From JBNKDD01 sp050288085 (GTDB taxonomy: Bacteria; Chloroflexota; Anaerolineae; Aggregatilineales; UBA3940): a stretch of 9,934 nucleotides of DNA. Shown one piece after another: positions 1 to 6,044 of the stretch. The notes below the pieces were generated by a model. That model searched no databases. It worked only from the letters and a program-made list of their open reading frames with translations, and had not been told where the DNA came from. Numbering within the stretch: position 1 is the first letter of the stretch; each line of letters begins with the position of its first letter. The position numbers and the translations under genes are program-made. Where the stretch lies: positions 1 to 9,934 of the forward strand of contig JBNKDD010000207.1 in NCBI GenBank assembly GCA_050288085.1, given 5' to 3'.

Positions 1-177
1 GTGTGCCTTCAGCTTCACAGCCCTACTGCTCGCCGCATCTGGATGCACCTTTGCAGCTTCTTCACCGGCAACAAACCCAGCCGTGTTGTTCACCTTGAGG
101 GTGAATTTGAGATTACGGGTGAGCAGAAGATACCGGTCGAGGATCGGGTGTTTGTTTGCCCGGTTACGATAGGATAA
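1..177 (+). pseudogene. 3' end of an unidentified gene, possibly a frameshifted lipoprotein (5' end outside window)
   Basis: Two plus-strand frames are open from the left edge. Frame 1 runs to TAA at 175-177 and ends with a charged, beta-rich stretch (HLEGEFEITGEQKIPVEDRV) that looks like ordinary secreted-domain protein. Frame 2 runs to TAG at 170-172 and begins with a hydrophobic stretch followed by a lipobox-like LLLAASGC, with the candidate lipidated Cys at codon 44-46, then an S/T/A/P-rich linker (AASSPATNPA). Later in frame 2 the product becomes Arg-rich and implausible. The simplest reading is a lipoprotein signal in frame 2 joined to a body in frame 1 by a one-base frameshift somewhere around 75-110, giving a broken gene or a sequencing error. 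Alternatively only frame 1 is real and the signal is chance. The family is not recognised. A plus-strand terminator at 336-411 supports transcription arriving from the left. Confidence 0.35.
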
Positions 178-205
178 TAGAGGAACCCAAGTAGGACTCG
201 CATGA

Positions 206-297
206 ACTTCAGCCGGTGAAGTGGAGGACTTCGCTTCGCTTGGGTGGTCGCCCGGACACAGCAAATTGTGCCCACCACCAGTTATGCAGATCTGCAT
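206..297. repeat. Small inverted repeats, including a 14-bp perfect palindrome
   Basis: The stretch from 178 to 419 contains no convincing gene. It holds a short stem-loop, ACTTCA/TGAAGT around a 5-base loop (206-222), and a perfect 14-bp palindrome ATGCAGATCTGCAT at 284-297. The palindrome has no loop and no following T-run, so it resembles a dimeric-protein binding site more than a terminator. The direct tandem CTTCGCTTCGCTT lies between them (229-241). No function can be assigned. Confidence 0.4.
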
Positions 298-335
298 TGG
301 GTTCTCCTTAAGTATAACAGGGCTTATCTCTTTTG

Positions 336-411
336 GGTCGTCGAGAGCCCCCCGCGTTCCTCCTTCTGGCGCGAAGAGGAACAGATATCCGGCGGGGGGT
401 TCGACCTTTTT
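336..411 (+). terminator. Rho-independent terminator, plus strand, with complex stem
   Basis: A long imperfect hairpin is built from three nested paired segments. The base is GGTCG (336-340) with CGACC (402-406), then CCCCCCGC (348-355) with GCGGGGGG (392-399), then GTTCCTC (356-362) with GAGGAAC (376-382), continued by TTC/GAA around the loop TGGCGC (367-372). A 9-base bulge (383-391) interrupts the right side. TTTTT (407-411) follows the base directly, the layout of an intrinsic terminator reading left to right. On the minus strand no T-run follows the hairpin, so it is a weaker stop for the minus-strand gene ending at 420. Confidence 0.6.
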
Positions 412-419
412 AAGCGCTG

Positions 420-863
420 TTAAGACGCCTCACATACCCGCTTGAGCGCTTCCATATCCGCTTCCAATAATTTGCGTGTTGTGCCCTGAAACAGGGAACC
501 GATCGCACTCATCACTTTTGCGCCAAAGGTTATCGGAACCCCTGAGAACACCATATCTACCTGGGTGCCGCCGTTCTCCGAGTTGAAGGTATAGACGGTG
601 TGGTACTTCACCCCTCTGGATTCGGCTCTGACCTCATACGATTGGTTGGGCGTAAAAGCTGTGATTTCCATCTCTTCGGTGGCTTCCTGCCCGAACATTG
701 TTCGTGTTTCCCGCCAACGTGTCCCCAGTCCACCGGTCACATCCGACAGTATCTCGATTTTGTTGATCCCATCGAGCCGGTTTTCGGCCTGGGTGATATC
801 GGAAAAGACATCAAATACCTGCTCAACCGGGGCATTGATGAACGTCGATACTCGGATTTTCAT
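420..863 (-). CDS. SRPBCC-family (START/Bet v 1-like) lipid- or ligand-binding protein
   Basis: The 147-residue product has the hallmarks of the SRPBCC superfamily (polyketide cyclase/dehydrase type). It opens with a beta strand and the motif INAPVEQVFDVFSDI (residues 9-23), continues through the typical GLGTRWRETR segment (45-54) and alternating strands, and ends in a long amphipathic helix (about 118-145, ending LLEADMEALKRV) that would cover the hydrophobic cavity. Length matches the family. There is no signal peptide or membrane segment, so it should be cytoplasmic. The ATG at 861-863 is preceded by GAGGAG about 7 bases upstream, which fixes the start. A perfect TATAAT lies about 40 bases upstream of the start. 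The gene is transcribed away from the DUF998 gene. The ligand cannot be read from the sequence; members bind or transform varied small hydrophobic molecules, and many are uncharacterised. Confidence 0.88.
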   Translation of the reverse strand: MKIRVSTFINAPVEQVFDVFSDITQAENRLDGINKIEILSDVTGGLGTRWRETRTMFGQEATEEMEITAFTPNQSYEVRAESRGVKYHTVYTFNSENGGTQVDMVFSGVPITFGAKVMSAIGSLFQGTTRKLLEADMEALKRVCEAS

Positions 864-900
864 CCTGGTCTCCTCGGAAAATAGACCTTCCGTTCTATGG

Positions 901-930
901 ATTATAACGTTTTTGAAGCGATAATCGACC
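901..930 (-). promoter_or_regulatory. Promoter for the SRPBCC gene (minus strand)
   Basis: Reading the minus strand, a perfect -10 box TATAAT lies at 906-901. The best -35 candidate is TCGATT at 928-923, 16 bases away and only 3 of 6 to consensus, so the -10 carries the call. Transcription would start near 894, leaving a 5' leader of about 30 bases that contains the GAGGAG ribosome site. Confidence 0.5.
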
Positions 931-992
931 GGTGGCGGTAGGGGGAGAGTCCACTAATTTCACGAATTACTCGAATTATTGTTTTTCATCTG

Positions 993-1012
993 TGCTACAC
1001 TGGCTCGGGTAA
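993..1012 (+). promoter_or_regulatory. Extended -10 promoter of the DUF998 gene
   Basis: TGCTACACT at 993-1001 fits an extended -10 (TG, one base, then TACACT). No good -35 is visible. It is followed by G GC TCGGGTAA, and almost the same string lies before the gene at 1912 (1858-1875). Transcription from here would leave a leader of about 120 bases before the GTG at 1128. A second weaker -10-like box, TACAAT, is at 1025-1030. Confidence 0.4.
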
Positions 1013-1127
1013 GGGCATCCCGTCTACAATTACCCTCCTGAATACTACGTTCGGGGTATGACACCAAAACGATATTCGATTATCCTGCAATTGAAATATG
1101 GTCTATCAGGATAGGAGAAAACATAAC

Positions 1128-1802
1128 GTGGGCACAGTTGCTAAGAATCATACAAGTCCGGTAAATGTATCTCAGCAGTGGTTGGCGATCGCCGGGATTG
1201 TCGCCCCCATTTTGTACATAAGTGCGGCGATAATATTGGGGCTGTTAGAACCCGGTTACAGCCATAGAACAATGATGATGAGCATCCTGGGTGGGGTGAG
1301 CGGTTTAAGAGGGCTGGCTTTCAATGTCGGATTAACCCTGACCGGAATGCTGCTGATTGCATTTGGCTTTGGTCTCCACCGAGGGATCAATCAGGGCAGG
1401 AATAAACGGATCGGCCTTATTCTTCTGATCATTGCCGGGGTGGGACTGATAGGCTCTGCCTATTTCCACTGTGATGTGGCATGTGTCAATGTCATCAAAG
1501 AACCAGATTTCCGAGGCCAGATGCATATGCTATTTGCTTTCATTACCGGCCTCAGTTTCGCGTTCGCACCGATCCCATTTTTCTTCAGCATGAAAAAAGA
1601 CCCTCGATGGGAAAACTACGGCGCAGTTTCTCTGGCAGCAGCCATCTTAGCTAACATCCCTGGGATCATATTCTGGATCACGATGTTTACAACCCGGCTT
1701 CCAGAATGGGAGGGTCTCATCCAACGACTGGGGCTTTTATTCCCGCTGATATGGGTAGAAGTGATGGCTCTAAGATTATTGCGATTGTCCCAGAAAAAGT
1801 GA
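1128..1802 (+). CDS. DUF998 family six-helix integral membrane protein
   Basis: From the chosen start the product is about 224 residues with six predicted transmembrane helices (roughly 18-40, 62-83, 95-113, 133-153, 166-188, 198-220), the layout of the DUF998 family. The FHCD motif directly after helix 3 (113-116), in SAYFHCDVAC, matches the family's typical F-x-C-D signature. The function of DUF998 proteins is unknown; they are thought to sit in the cytoplasmic membrane. An upstream ATG at 1098 is in frame but has no ribosome site, whereas the GTG at 1128 has AGGAG at 1113-1117, 10 bases away, so GTG is preferred; using ATG would add ten polar residues (234 aa). The neighbouring gene at 1912 also encodes a membrane protein and shares its promoter motif, suggesting co-expression rather than a shared transcript. 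Confidence 0.82.
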   Translation: MGTVAKNHTSPVNVSQQWLAIAGIVAPILYISAAIILGLLEPGYSHRTMMMSILGGVSGLRGLAFNVGLTLTGMLLIAFGFGLHRGINQGRNKRIGLILLIIAGVGLIGSAYFHCDVACVNVIKEPDFRGQMHMLFAFITGLSFAFAPIPFFFSMKKDPRWENYGAVSLAAAILANIPGIIFWITMFTTRLPEWEGLIQRLGLLFPLIWVEVMALRLLRLSQKK

Positions 1803-1857
1803 TCGCCATCAAAAAACTGGTGATCCTGTCGATCTGGTTTTCCGTCTGGCTGATAAA

Positions 1858-1875
1858 TGCTACACTGTCGGGTAA
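1858..1875 (+). promoter_or_regulatory. Extended -10 promoter of the gene at 1912
   Basis: TGCTACACT (1858-1866) is an extended -10 candidate, and TTTTCC at 1838-1843 is a weak -35 with a 17-base spacer. The string GCTACACTG TCGGGTAA (1859-1875) repeats the sequence before the DUF998 gene (994-1012), differing only by a 2-base insertion. It lies 46-54 bases upstream of the ATG, with GAGAGGA (1894-1900) as ribosome site in between. Confidence 0.45.
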
Positions 1876-1911
1876 TTAGTATATGGGTCCACCGAGAGGA
1901 TATCCCCGATA

Positions 1912-2433
1912 ATGCGGCGATTGATTGACAATTTCAGACTGATGCCTTTTTGGATCCGGCTCATGCTGGGGATACTGCTGGCCCTGATGTTGGTACTTGT
2001 GATGGGCGGGGCGCTCTTTTGTGCGTTGTCCAGGGTTTTATCCGGGCTTGGGGAATCTGATCGGGGGATTGATCACTGCGTTGAAGGTACACCCGGCTCC
2101 CCGGCTGTTTTCACCGATTTACAAAAGCAGCTCTTTATATTCCCTGGGAGTGCTGCCAACATCAAGAGCGAGTGCACCTCCTTTCAAACCGCCGAGATTC
2201 ATGTGTGGTTTGAGATGGCTGCTGACGAGAACGAGTTAGAAAGCTTCCTCGATAGTATGCAGTGGGATGTCCGTCCCCTGACTTCAACCACCGAATCGCC
2301 AGCATTTGGGAACCCATCGCAAAATGTCAGCTACTTTTTCGGGGAATACGCGGTTTATCCCGAAGGGGCAAGCGTCTGGGTTGATAACAGCGGCACGACT
2401 TACCGGGTTTTCATCGAAATATGGCTTGATTAG
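1912..2433 (+). CDS. Hypothetical single-pass membrane protein
   Basis: The family is not recognised. The 173-residue product starts with a short basic segment (MRRLIDNFR), then one strongly hydrophobic helix (about residues 14-40, rich in Leu, Met and Val) that would serve as a signal anchor. About 130 polar residues follow, probably outside the membrane. This outer part has two cysteines (56 and 88) that could form a disulfide, an acidic region (ADENELESFLDSM, 104-116) and a C-terminal aromatic and beta-rich stretch (YFFGEYAVYP, then TYRVFIEIWLD). The ATG has GAGAGGA eleven bases upstream. It lies 109 bases after the DUF998 gene with its own promoter-like motif and ends 18 bases before a strong hairpin. 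It appears intact; no enzymatic motif is visible. Confidence 0.7.
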   Translation: MRRLIDNFRLMPFWIRLMLGILLALMLVLVMGGALFCALSRVLSGLGESDRGIDHCVEGTPGSPAVFTDLQKQLFIFPGSAANIKSECTSFQTAEIHVWFEMAADENELESFLDSMQWDVRPLTSTTESPAFGNPSQNVSYFFGEYAVYPEGASVWVDNSGTTYRVFIEIWLD

Positions 2434-2451
2434 GTATCTTAAGTTGACAGC

Positions 2452-2479
2452 TATGGGGCACTTCATGGAGTGCCCCATA
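2452..2479. terminator. Hairpin between convergent genes (probable bidirectional terminator)
   Basis: A perfect 11-bp stem, TATGGGGCACT (2452-2462) and AGTGCCCCATA (2469-2479), encloses the 6-base loop TCATGG. It sits 18 bases after the stop of the plus-strand gene and 7 bases after the stop of the minus-strand patatin gene. T-runs are short on both sides (GGTTTCTC on the plus strand), so efficiency is uncertain, but its position and perfect pairing argue for termination of both genes. Confidence 0.65.
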
Positions 2480-2486
2480 AGGTTTC

Positions 2487-4724
2487 TCAGGCCCACGTCT
2501 CAAGCTGCTCCAACGTCGTCCGGTAGCCGATTTCCACCAATTCATCAATGGATTCATAATCAAACAGGCCGTACTGTTCAATGGGGTTATCGAACAGCAG
2601 GTCGGCGCTCGCCATCTGGTTCGGCATTGCTCCTTGACTCCCCAGGATCATGGTATTCGTCACGATATTTAAGATATTGGGGACTTCCAGTGTTTTGGCA
2701 AAGGGATTAATTTGTCTCCACATAATCTGCCAGGCCGAGATGTCGTCGTCGTACAAGAATGCCCCTGCCAGTTCATTGTGAGGACTAACGTTGCTAGCCA
2801 GAACCTGTCCCCCACCCAGCCGCTGCTGCATCACGTCAGCAGGCAGGTTATTGATCACGCCGCCATCCACCAACAGATCACCCTCATGTGACACCGGTGG
2901 AAACACACTTGGAATGGATATACTGGCCCGAACCCAGCGCCAGAGAGGCCCTTGATCATGGATGTTTAGCTGTGAGCGTGTCAGGTTGCTTGATAGGCAG
3001 AAGAAGTTTCTCGGCATATCTTCGATCTGGGTCTGTCCATAGTAGGTTTGAAGCAGCCTGTTCAACCTGCGCCCATCCATGAGTGATACTATGGGCAGCG
3101 TCAATTTAAAATATGCTCCGGTATGGGCCGAGAACTTTTTGAATATCTTGTAGATCTGGTGCCAGTCCCAGCCCAATCCCACAAAGGCCGACATGATCGC
3201 ACCGAAGCTCACCCCCCCGACCATGTCTATGGGAATATTAGACTCCTCCAGGGCCTTGATGACTCCAATGTGAGCCAACCCGCGTGCGCCGCCCCCTCCC
3301 AGAACCAGCCCGATTGCCTTCCCGGCTATAAAACGTGCTAACCGTCCGAAGTCTTCCGGCGAGTCAAGGCAGATGTGATGGTGCCTTATCAGGTGGCGAT
3401 TTTCCAGCCAGGAGCCTGTTCCCTCCGGTGTGCTGCCGGAAGGGTGAAGCAGTACCAATTCCCTGCCGATGGTGACGTTTTTGTAATCCGGTGAGTAGAG
3501 ATGTTGTTCAATCTCACCCGGCCCGGGTGGCGCATCGGCATCGGCCACGATCAGGACGCGATCCGCCATCCGCAAACAACGCTGTGTCCACCGGGTCAGC
3601 GTCGTATCCGCCTCAAGGATAAGAAAGCGATGTCCGAATTCCTGGGAGTTCAGCCACCACATCAGTTCACTATAGCCCGCATCACTTTCCGATAGCTGCG
3701 TGGTGCCTTTTCCCAACTGTTCATCAAGACCTGCCGCATTCAGATACCCAACCGAGCCATAAGCTTTCAAAGCCTCTGCCAGACGTCTGGCGAAGTCAGG
3801 AACATGCACCGTTTGGCTGGCCGGTACGATAGCGATGGTGGCTAATTGGCTGGTTGCATGCCTCCCGCTGACGACCTGCTGCATGTGGATCGCTAACTGG
3901 CGTGTCACGTATAATCCGAGTTGGGGGTGTTTCTCAACTAATCGATCAAGACCTTCTGTTGTCAGCCTGATCAACTCACTATCGCGAATGGCGACAACTG
4001 TTGCCGTGCGGTGGTTATCTTCATTCAACATTGCCATTTCGCCCAGCAGCGAACCACGGCCCATTTCCCCACCTAACTGTTCTTCGCCGGTGTCGGTCTT
4101 GATAATTGCGCGTAATCGTCCACTGACGACGGCATACAGACTATTGCCGGGATCACCCTGTTGAAACAACGTTTTACCCCAGGGGAGGGTCACCCATTCC
4201 ATCTCGGTGACCATATCTTCCACCATCTCCTGGCTGAGTATGCCCGGTACACGAAACCAGAAGGCACGTGTGTCAGGAGGGGTTTCTGCTGCGTAGATGG
4301 TTGACAGTGGTTTATCGTACAGATTGTGGTAGGCGGCCTGTACGGTTGAATTATCCAGGCCGAGTGCTGCCCGGATACCCGGCACATCTTTCTGGGCAAA
4401 TGTGTACCTGGAGCCAATGAGGTGTGCCAGGACTGCCCTCAGTTGGGCATGCTCTGGGATCAGTGTTCCCCAATGTTCTGACTCTTTCTCCAGATCATGA
4501 ATGCTCATTTGCAAGGTGCGATCGGTTAACAGCGTCAATGATTGATAAAAGTCGTATTCCGATTCCTGTGCTTTTCCTCTGGTTAAAAGAAGCCGCAGTG
4601 TGAGACGGGTTTGCTCCAATACATAGGCCGTCTGGCTTTCAATCAATAAGAGCAGACGCATAGCACGCTTGCCAGATAACCCACTGAGAATTTCCTCTCG
4701 CGAAAATAAATCTTCTGAACCCAT
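2487..4724 (-). CDS. Patatin-like phospholipase with cyclic-nucleotide-binding domain (NTE/RssA type)
   Basis: The 745-residue protein has three recognisable parts after an N-terminal region of about 150 residues of unknown role. Residues about 157-285 form a cyclic-nucleotide-binding domain, with the phosphate cassette GEMAML (228-233) and the conserved R-T-A (239-241). Residues about 294-455 form a linker resembling the degenerate nucleotide-binding domain found in NTE-type proteins. Residues about 470-640 are the patatin hydrolase, with oxyanion loop GGGGARG (476-482), nucleophile Ser506 in GVSFG, the SISIPSVFPP segment, and Asp620 in the DGG motif. The Ser-Asp dyad is intact, so it should hydrolyse ester bonds of (lyso)phospholipids, possibly under control of cAMP or a similar ligand. 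No signal peptide is seen; it probably acts at the inner face of the membrane. The ATG has AAGGAG eight bases upstream. Confidence 0.93.
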   Translation of the reverse strand: MGSEDLFSREEILSGLSGKRAMRLLLLIESQTAYVLEQTRLTLRLLLTRGKAQESEYDFYQSLTLLTDRTLQMSIHDLEKESEHWGTLIPEHAQLRAVLAHLIGSRYTFAQKDVPGIRAALGLDNSTVQAAYHNLYDKPLSTIYAAETPPDTRAFWFRVPGILSQEMVEDMVTEMEWVTLPWGKTLFQQGDPGNSLYAVVSGRLRAIIKTDTGEEQLGGEMGRGSLLGEMAMLNEDNHRTATVVAIRDSELIRLTTEGLDRLVEKHPQLGLYVTRQLAIHMQQVVSGRHATSQLATIAIVPASQTVHVPDFARRLAEALKAYGSVGYLNAAGLDEQLGKGTTQLSESDAGYSELMWWLNSQEFGHRFLILEADTTLTRWTQRCLRMADRVLIVADADAPPGPGEIEQHLYSPDYKNVTIGRELVLLHPSGSTPEGTGSWLENRHLIRHHHICLDSPEDFGRLARFIAGKAIGLVLGGGGARGLAHIGVIKALEESNIPIDMVGGVSFGAIMSAFVGLGWDWHQIYKIFKKFSAHTGAYFKLTLPIVSLMDGRRLNRLLQTYYGQTQIEDMPRNFFCLSSNLTRSQLNIHDQGPLWRWVRASISIPSVFPPVSHEGDLLVDGGVINNLPADVMQQRLGGGQVLASNVSPHNELAGAFLYDDDISAWQIMWRQINPFAKTLEVPNILNIVTNTMILGSQGAMPNQMASADLLFDNPIEQYGLFDYESIDELVEIGYRTTLEQLETWA

Positions 4725-4828
4725 AGATCAATCTCCTTGGATGAGCAAATTAGAATCTCCGGGCACAGCATCTCCTTTCTATCAGGTGTCGGACCATCGT
4801 GACTGTTCAGAGATGGATGTTTTTAAAT

Positions 4829-4848
4829 GGTTGGAGGTGCTCCCAACC
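4829..4848 (-). terminator. Weak terminator-like hairpin after the methyltransferase gene
   Basis: GGTTGG (4829-4834) pairs with CCAACC (4843-4848), with partial extra pairing inside. It lies 10 bases beyond the stop of the minus-strand methyltransferase gene, but on that strand it is followed by ATTTAAAAACA rather than a clean T-run. The remaining gap up to the patatin start (4725-4828) has no clear promoter box; one GANTC site (GAATC) is at 4753-4757. Confidence 0.3.
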
Positions 4849-4858
4849 AACGCTTGGC

Positions 4859-5983
4859 CTATTCCCCGCTTGACATCTCCTGCCGGATGACTGCCCGCAG
4901 TGTATCGATCACGACCCGCTCACCTGTCTCCGGGTCGTCGATGTACCAATGATCCCAGCCGTTGCATGGGCCACCCTGGATCGCTTTACCTAGCTGGTGG
5001 ATCGATCCGGTCTTGCCATCGTATTGAAGCTGTCCGTTTGCCAGCACGGTGGCGGTCTGGCTGCCCGTCTTGCCGAAGTAGAGGATCTGCCCCGGCTGGA
5101 TCAGGCCGCGTTCGACCAAGCGCCCAAAGGGGATGCGCGGGCGGCTGCGACGGTCTTCGAAGGTAAATACCTCGTGTGAGAAAGAAGCCGGTTCGATCTC
5201 ATCGATTCGCGCCTGGGCGACCTGCACATAATCCGGGTCACGCTCGATACCGATCCAGCGGCGGTGAAGCTTCTTGGCGACTGCGCCGGTTGTCCCGGAG
5301 CCGAAGAAGGGATCAAGCACCACATCGCCGGGGTTGGTGCTGGATTGGATCACACGGTAGAGCAGCGCTTCCGGTTTTTGGGTCGAGTGGGCCTTCTTCC
5401 CGTCGATCTTGATCCGCTCCGCGCCGGAGCAGATCGGCAGCAGCCAATCGCTGCGCATTTGTTTATCGCCGTTGAGGGCCTTCATGGCGCGGTAGTTGAA
5501 GGTATATTTCGCGCCTTTGTGCTTCTGTGCCCACAGCAGGGTTTCCTGGGCGTTGGTGAAGCGTGTCCCTCTGAAGTTTGGCATGGGGTTGGTCTTGATC
5601 CAGACTACATCGTTCAGAATCCAGTAGCCTAAATCCATCAGGGTCGCGCCTACCCGGTAGATGTTGTGATACGATCCGATCACCCAGAGCGTGCCGGTGT
5701 CCTTCAGCACCCGGCGGCAGGCGCTTAACCAGTCTTGCGTGAACCGGTCATAATCCTCAAAGCTCTCGAACTGATCCCAGCCATCATCGACAGCATCGAC
5801 CCTGGTCATATTGGGCCGCCATAATTCCTGTTGAAGCTGCAAGTTGTAGGGGGGATCGGCAAAGATCAGGTCGATGGATTTTTCGGGTAGACCGGTGAGC
5901 GCTGAAATACAATCCCCCTGGATAATGTGATCCAGGGGGAGATCTGGCATTGGTTGGGCAGCGTTATCGCACATAGCAAACAT
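4859..5983 (-). CDS. ccrM: CcrM/HinfI-like adenine-specific DNA methyltransferase (predicted GANTC)
   Basis: It is predicted to transfer a methyl group from S-adenosylmethionine to the N6 of adenine in GANTC. Numbering from the chosen ATG (374 aa), catalytic motif IV DPPYN is at 43-47, followed by the CcrM-type segment LRP-like, VDAVDDGWDQFESF (62-75), then WVIGSYHNIYRVG, NPMPNFRGTRFTNAQETLLWA, the QKPEALLYR helix (202-210) and SAM motif DPFFGSGTTG (224-233). This order is that of the beta class. A C-terminal domain of about 90 residues (PFGRLVERGLIQPGQILYF, then GSIHQLGKAIQGGPCNGWDHW) matches the CcrM DNA-recognition extension. Caulobacter CcrM is 358 residues, so length fits. The frame opens at GTG 6004 without a ribosome site; ATG 5983 has a weak AGGTGG upstream and is preferred, ATG 5974 being another option. 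No endonuclease gene is adjacent, so it looks solitary. Confidence 0.92.
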   Translation of the reverse strand: MFAMCDNAAQPMPDLPLDHIIQGDCISALTGLPEKSIDLIFADPPYNLQLQQELWRPNMTRVDAVDDGWDQFESFEDYDRFTQDWLSACRRVLKDTGTLWVIGSYHNIYRVGATLMDLGYWILNDVVWIKTNPMPNFRGTRFTNAQETLLWAQKHKGAKYTFNYRAMKALNGDKQMRSDWLLPICSGAERIKIDGKKAHSTQKPEALLYRVIQSSTNPGDVVLDPFFGSGTTGAVAKKLHRRWIGIERDPDYVQVAQARIDEIEPASFSHEVFTFEDRRSRPRIPFGRLVERGLIQPGQILYFGKTGSQTATVLANGQLQYDGKTGSIHQLGKAIQGGPCNGWDHWYIDDPETGERVVIDTLRAVIRQEMSSGE

Positions 5984-6044
5984 AAAGCAGCAGCCACCTA
6001 TCACCGTTCAGGGATAAGTGGTGTTCGATGTCTCCTGCGGCAGA

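Noticed and set aside
90..278. Minus-strand frame of 62 codons
   Set aside because: It overlaps the plus-strand gene remnant and the palindrome region, has no ribosome site and shows no recognisable protein character.
221..445. Plus-strand frame of 74 codons (start GTG 221)
   Set aside because: It runs through the large terminator hairpin and into the 3' end of the SRPBCC gene, has no ribosome site, and its product (Pro/Ser/Arg-rich) looks like non-coding translation.
598..924. Plus-strand frames opposite the SRPBCC gene
   Set aside because: They are antisense shadows of a well-supported gene with a clear start and promoter on the other strand.
5264..5632. Plus-strand 122-codon frame within the methyltransferase gene
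   Set aside because: It is antisense to strongly conserved methyltransferase sequence, and its own product has no motif or ribosome site.
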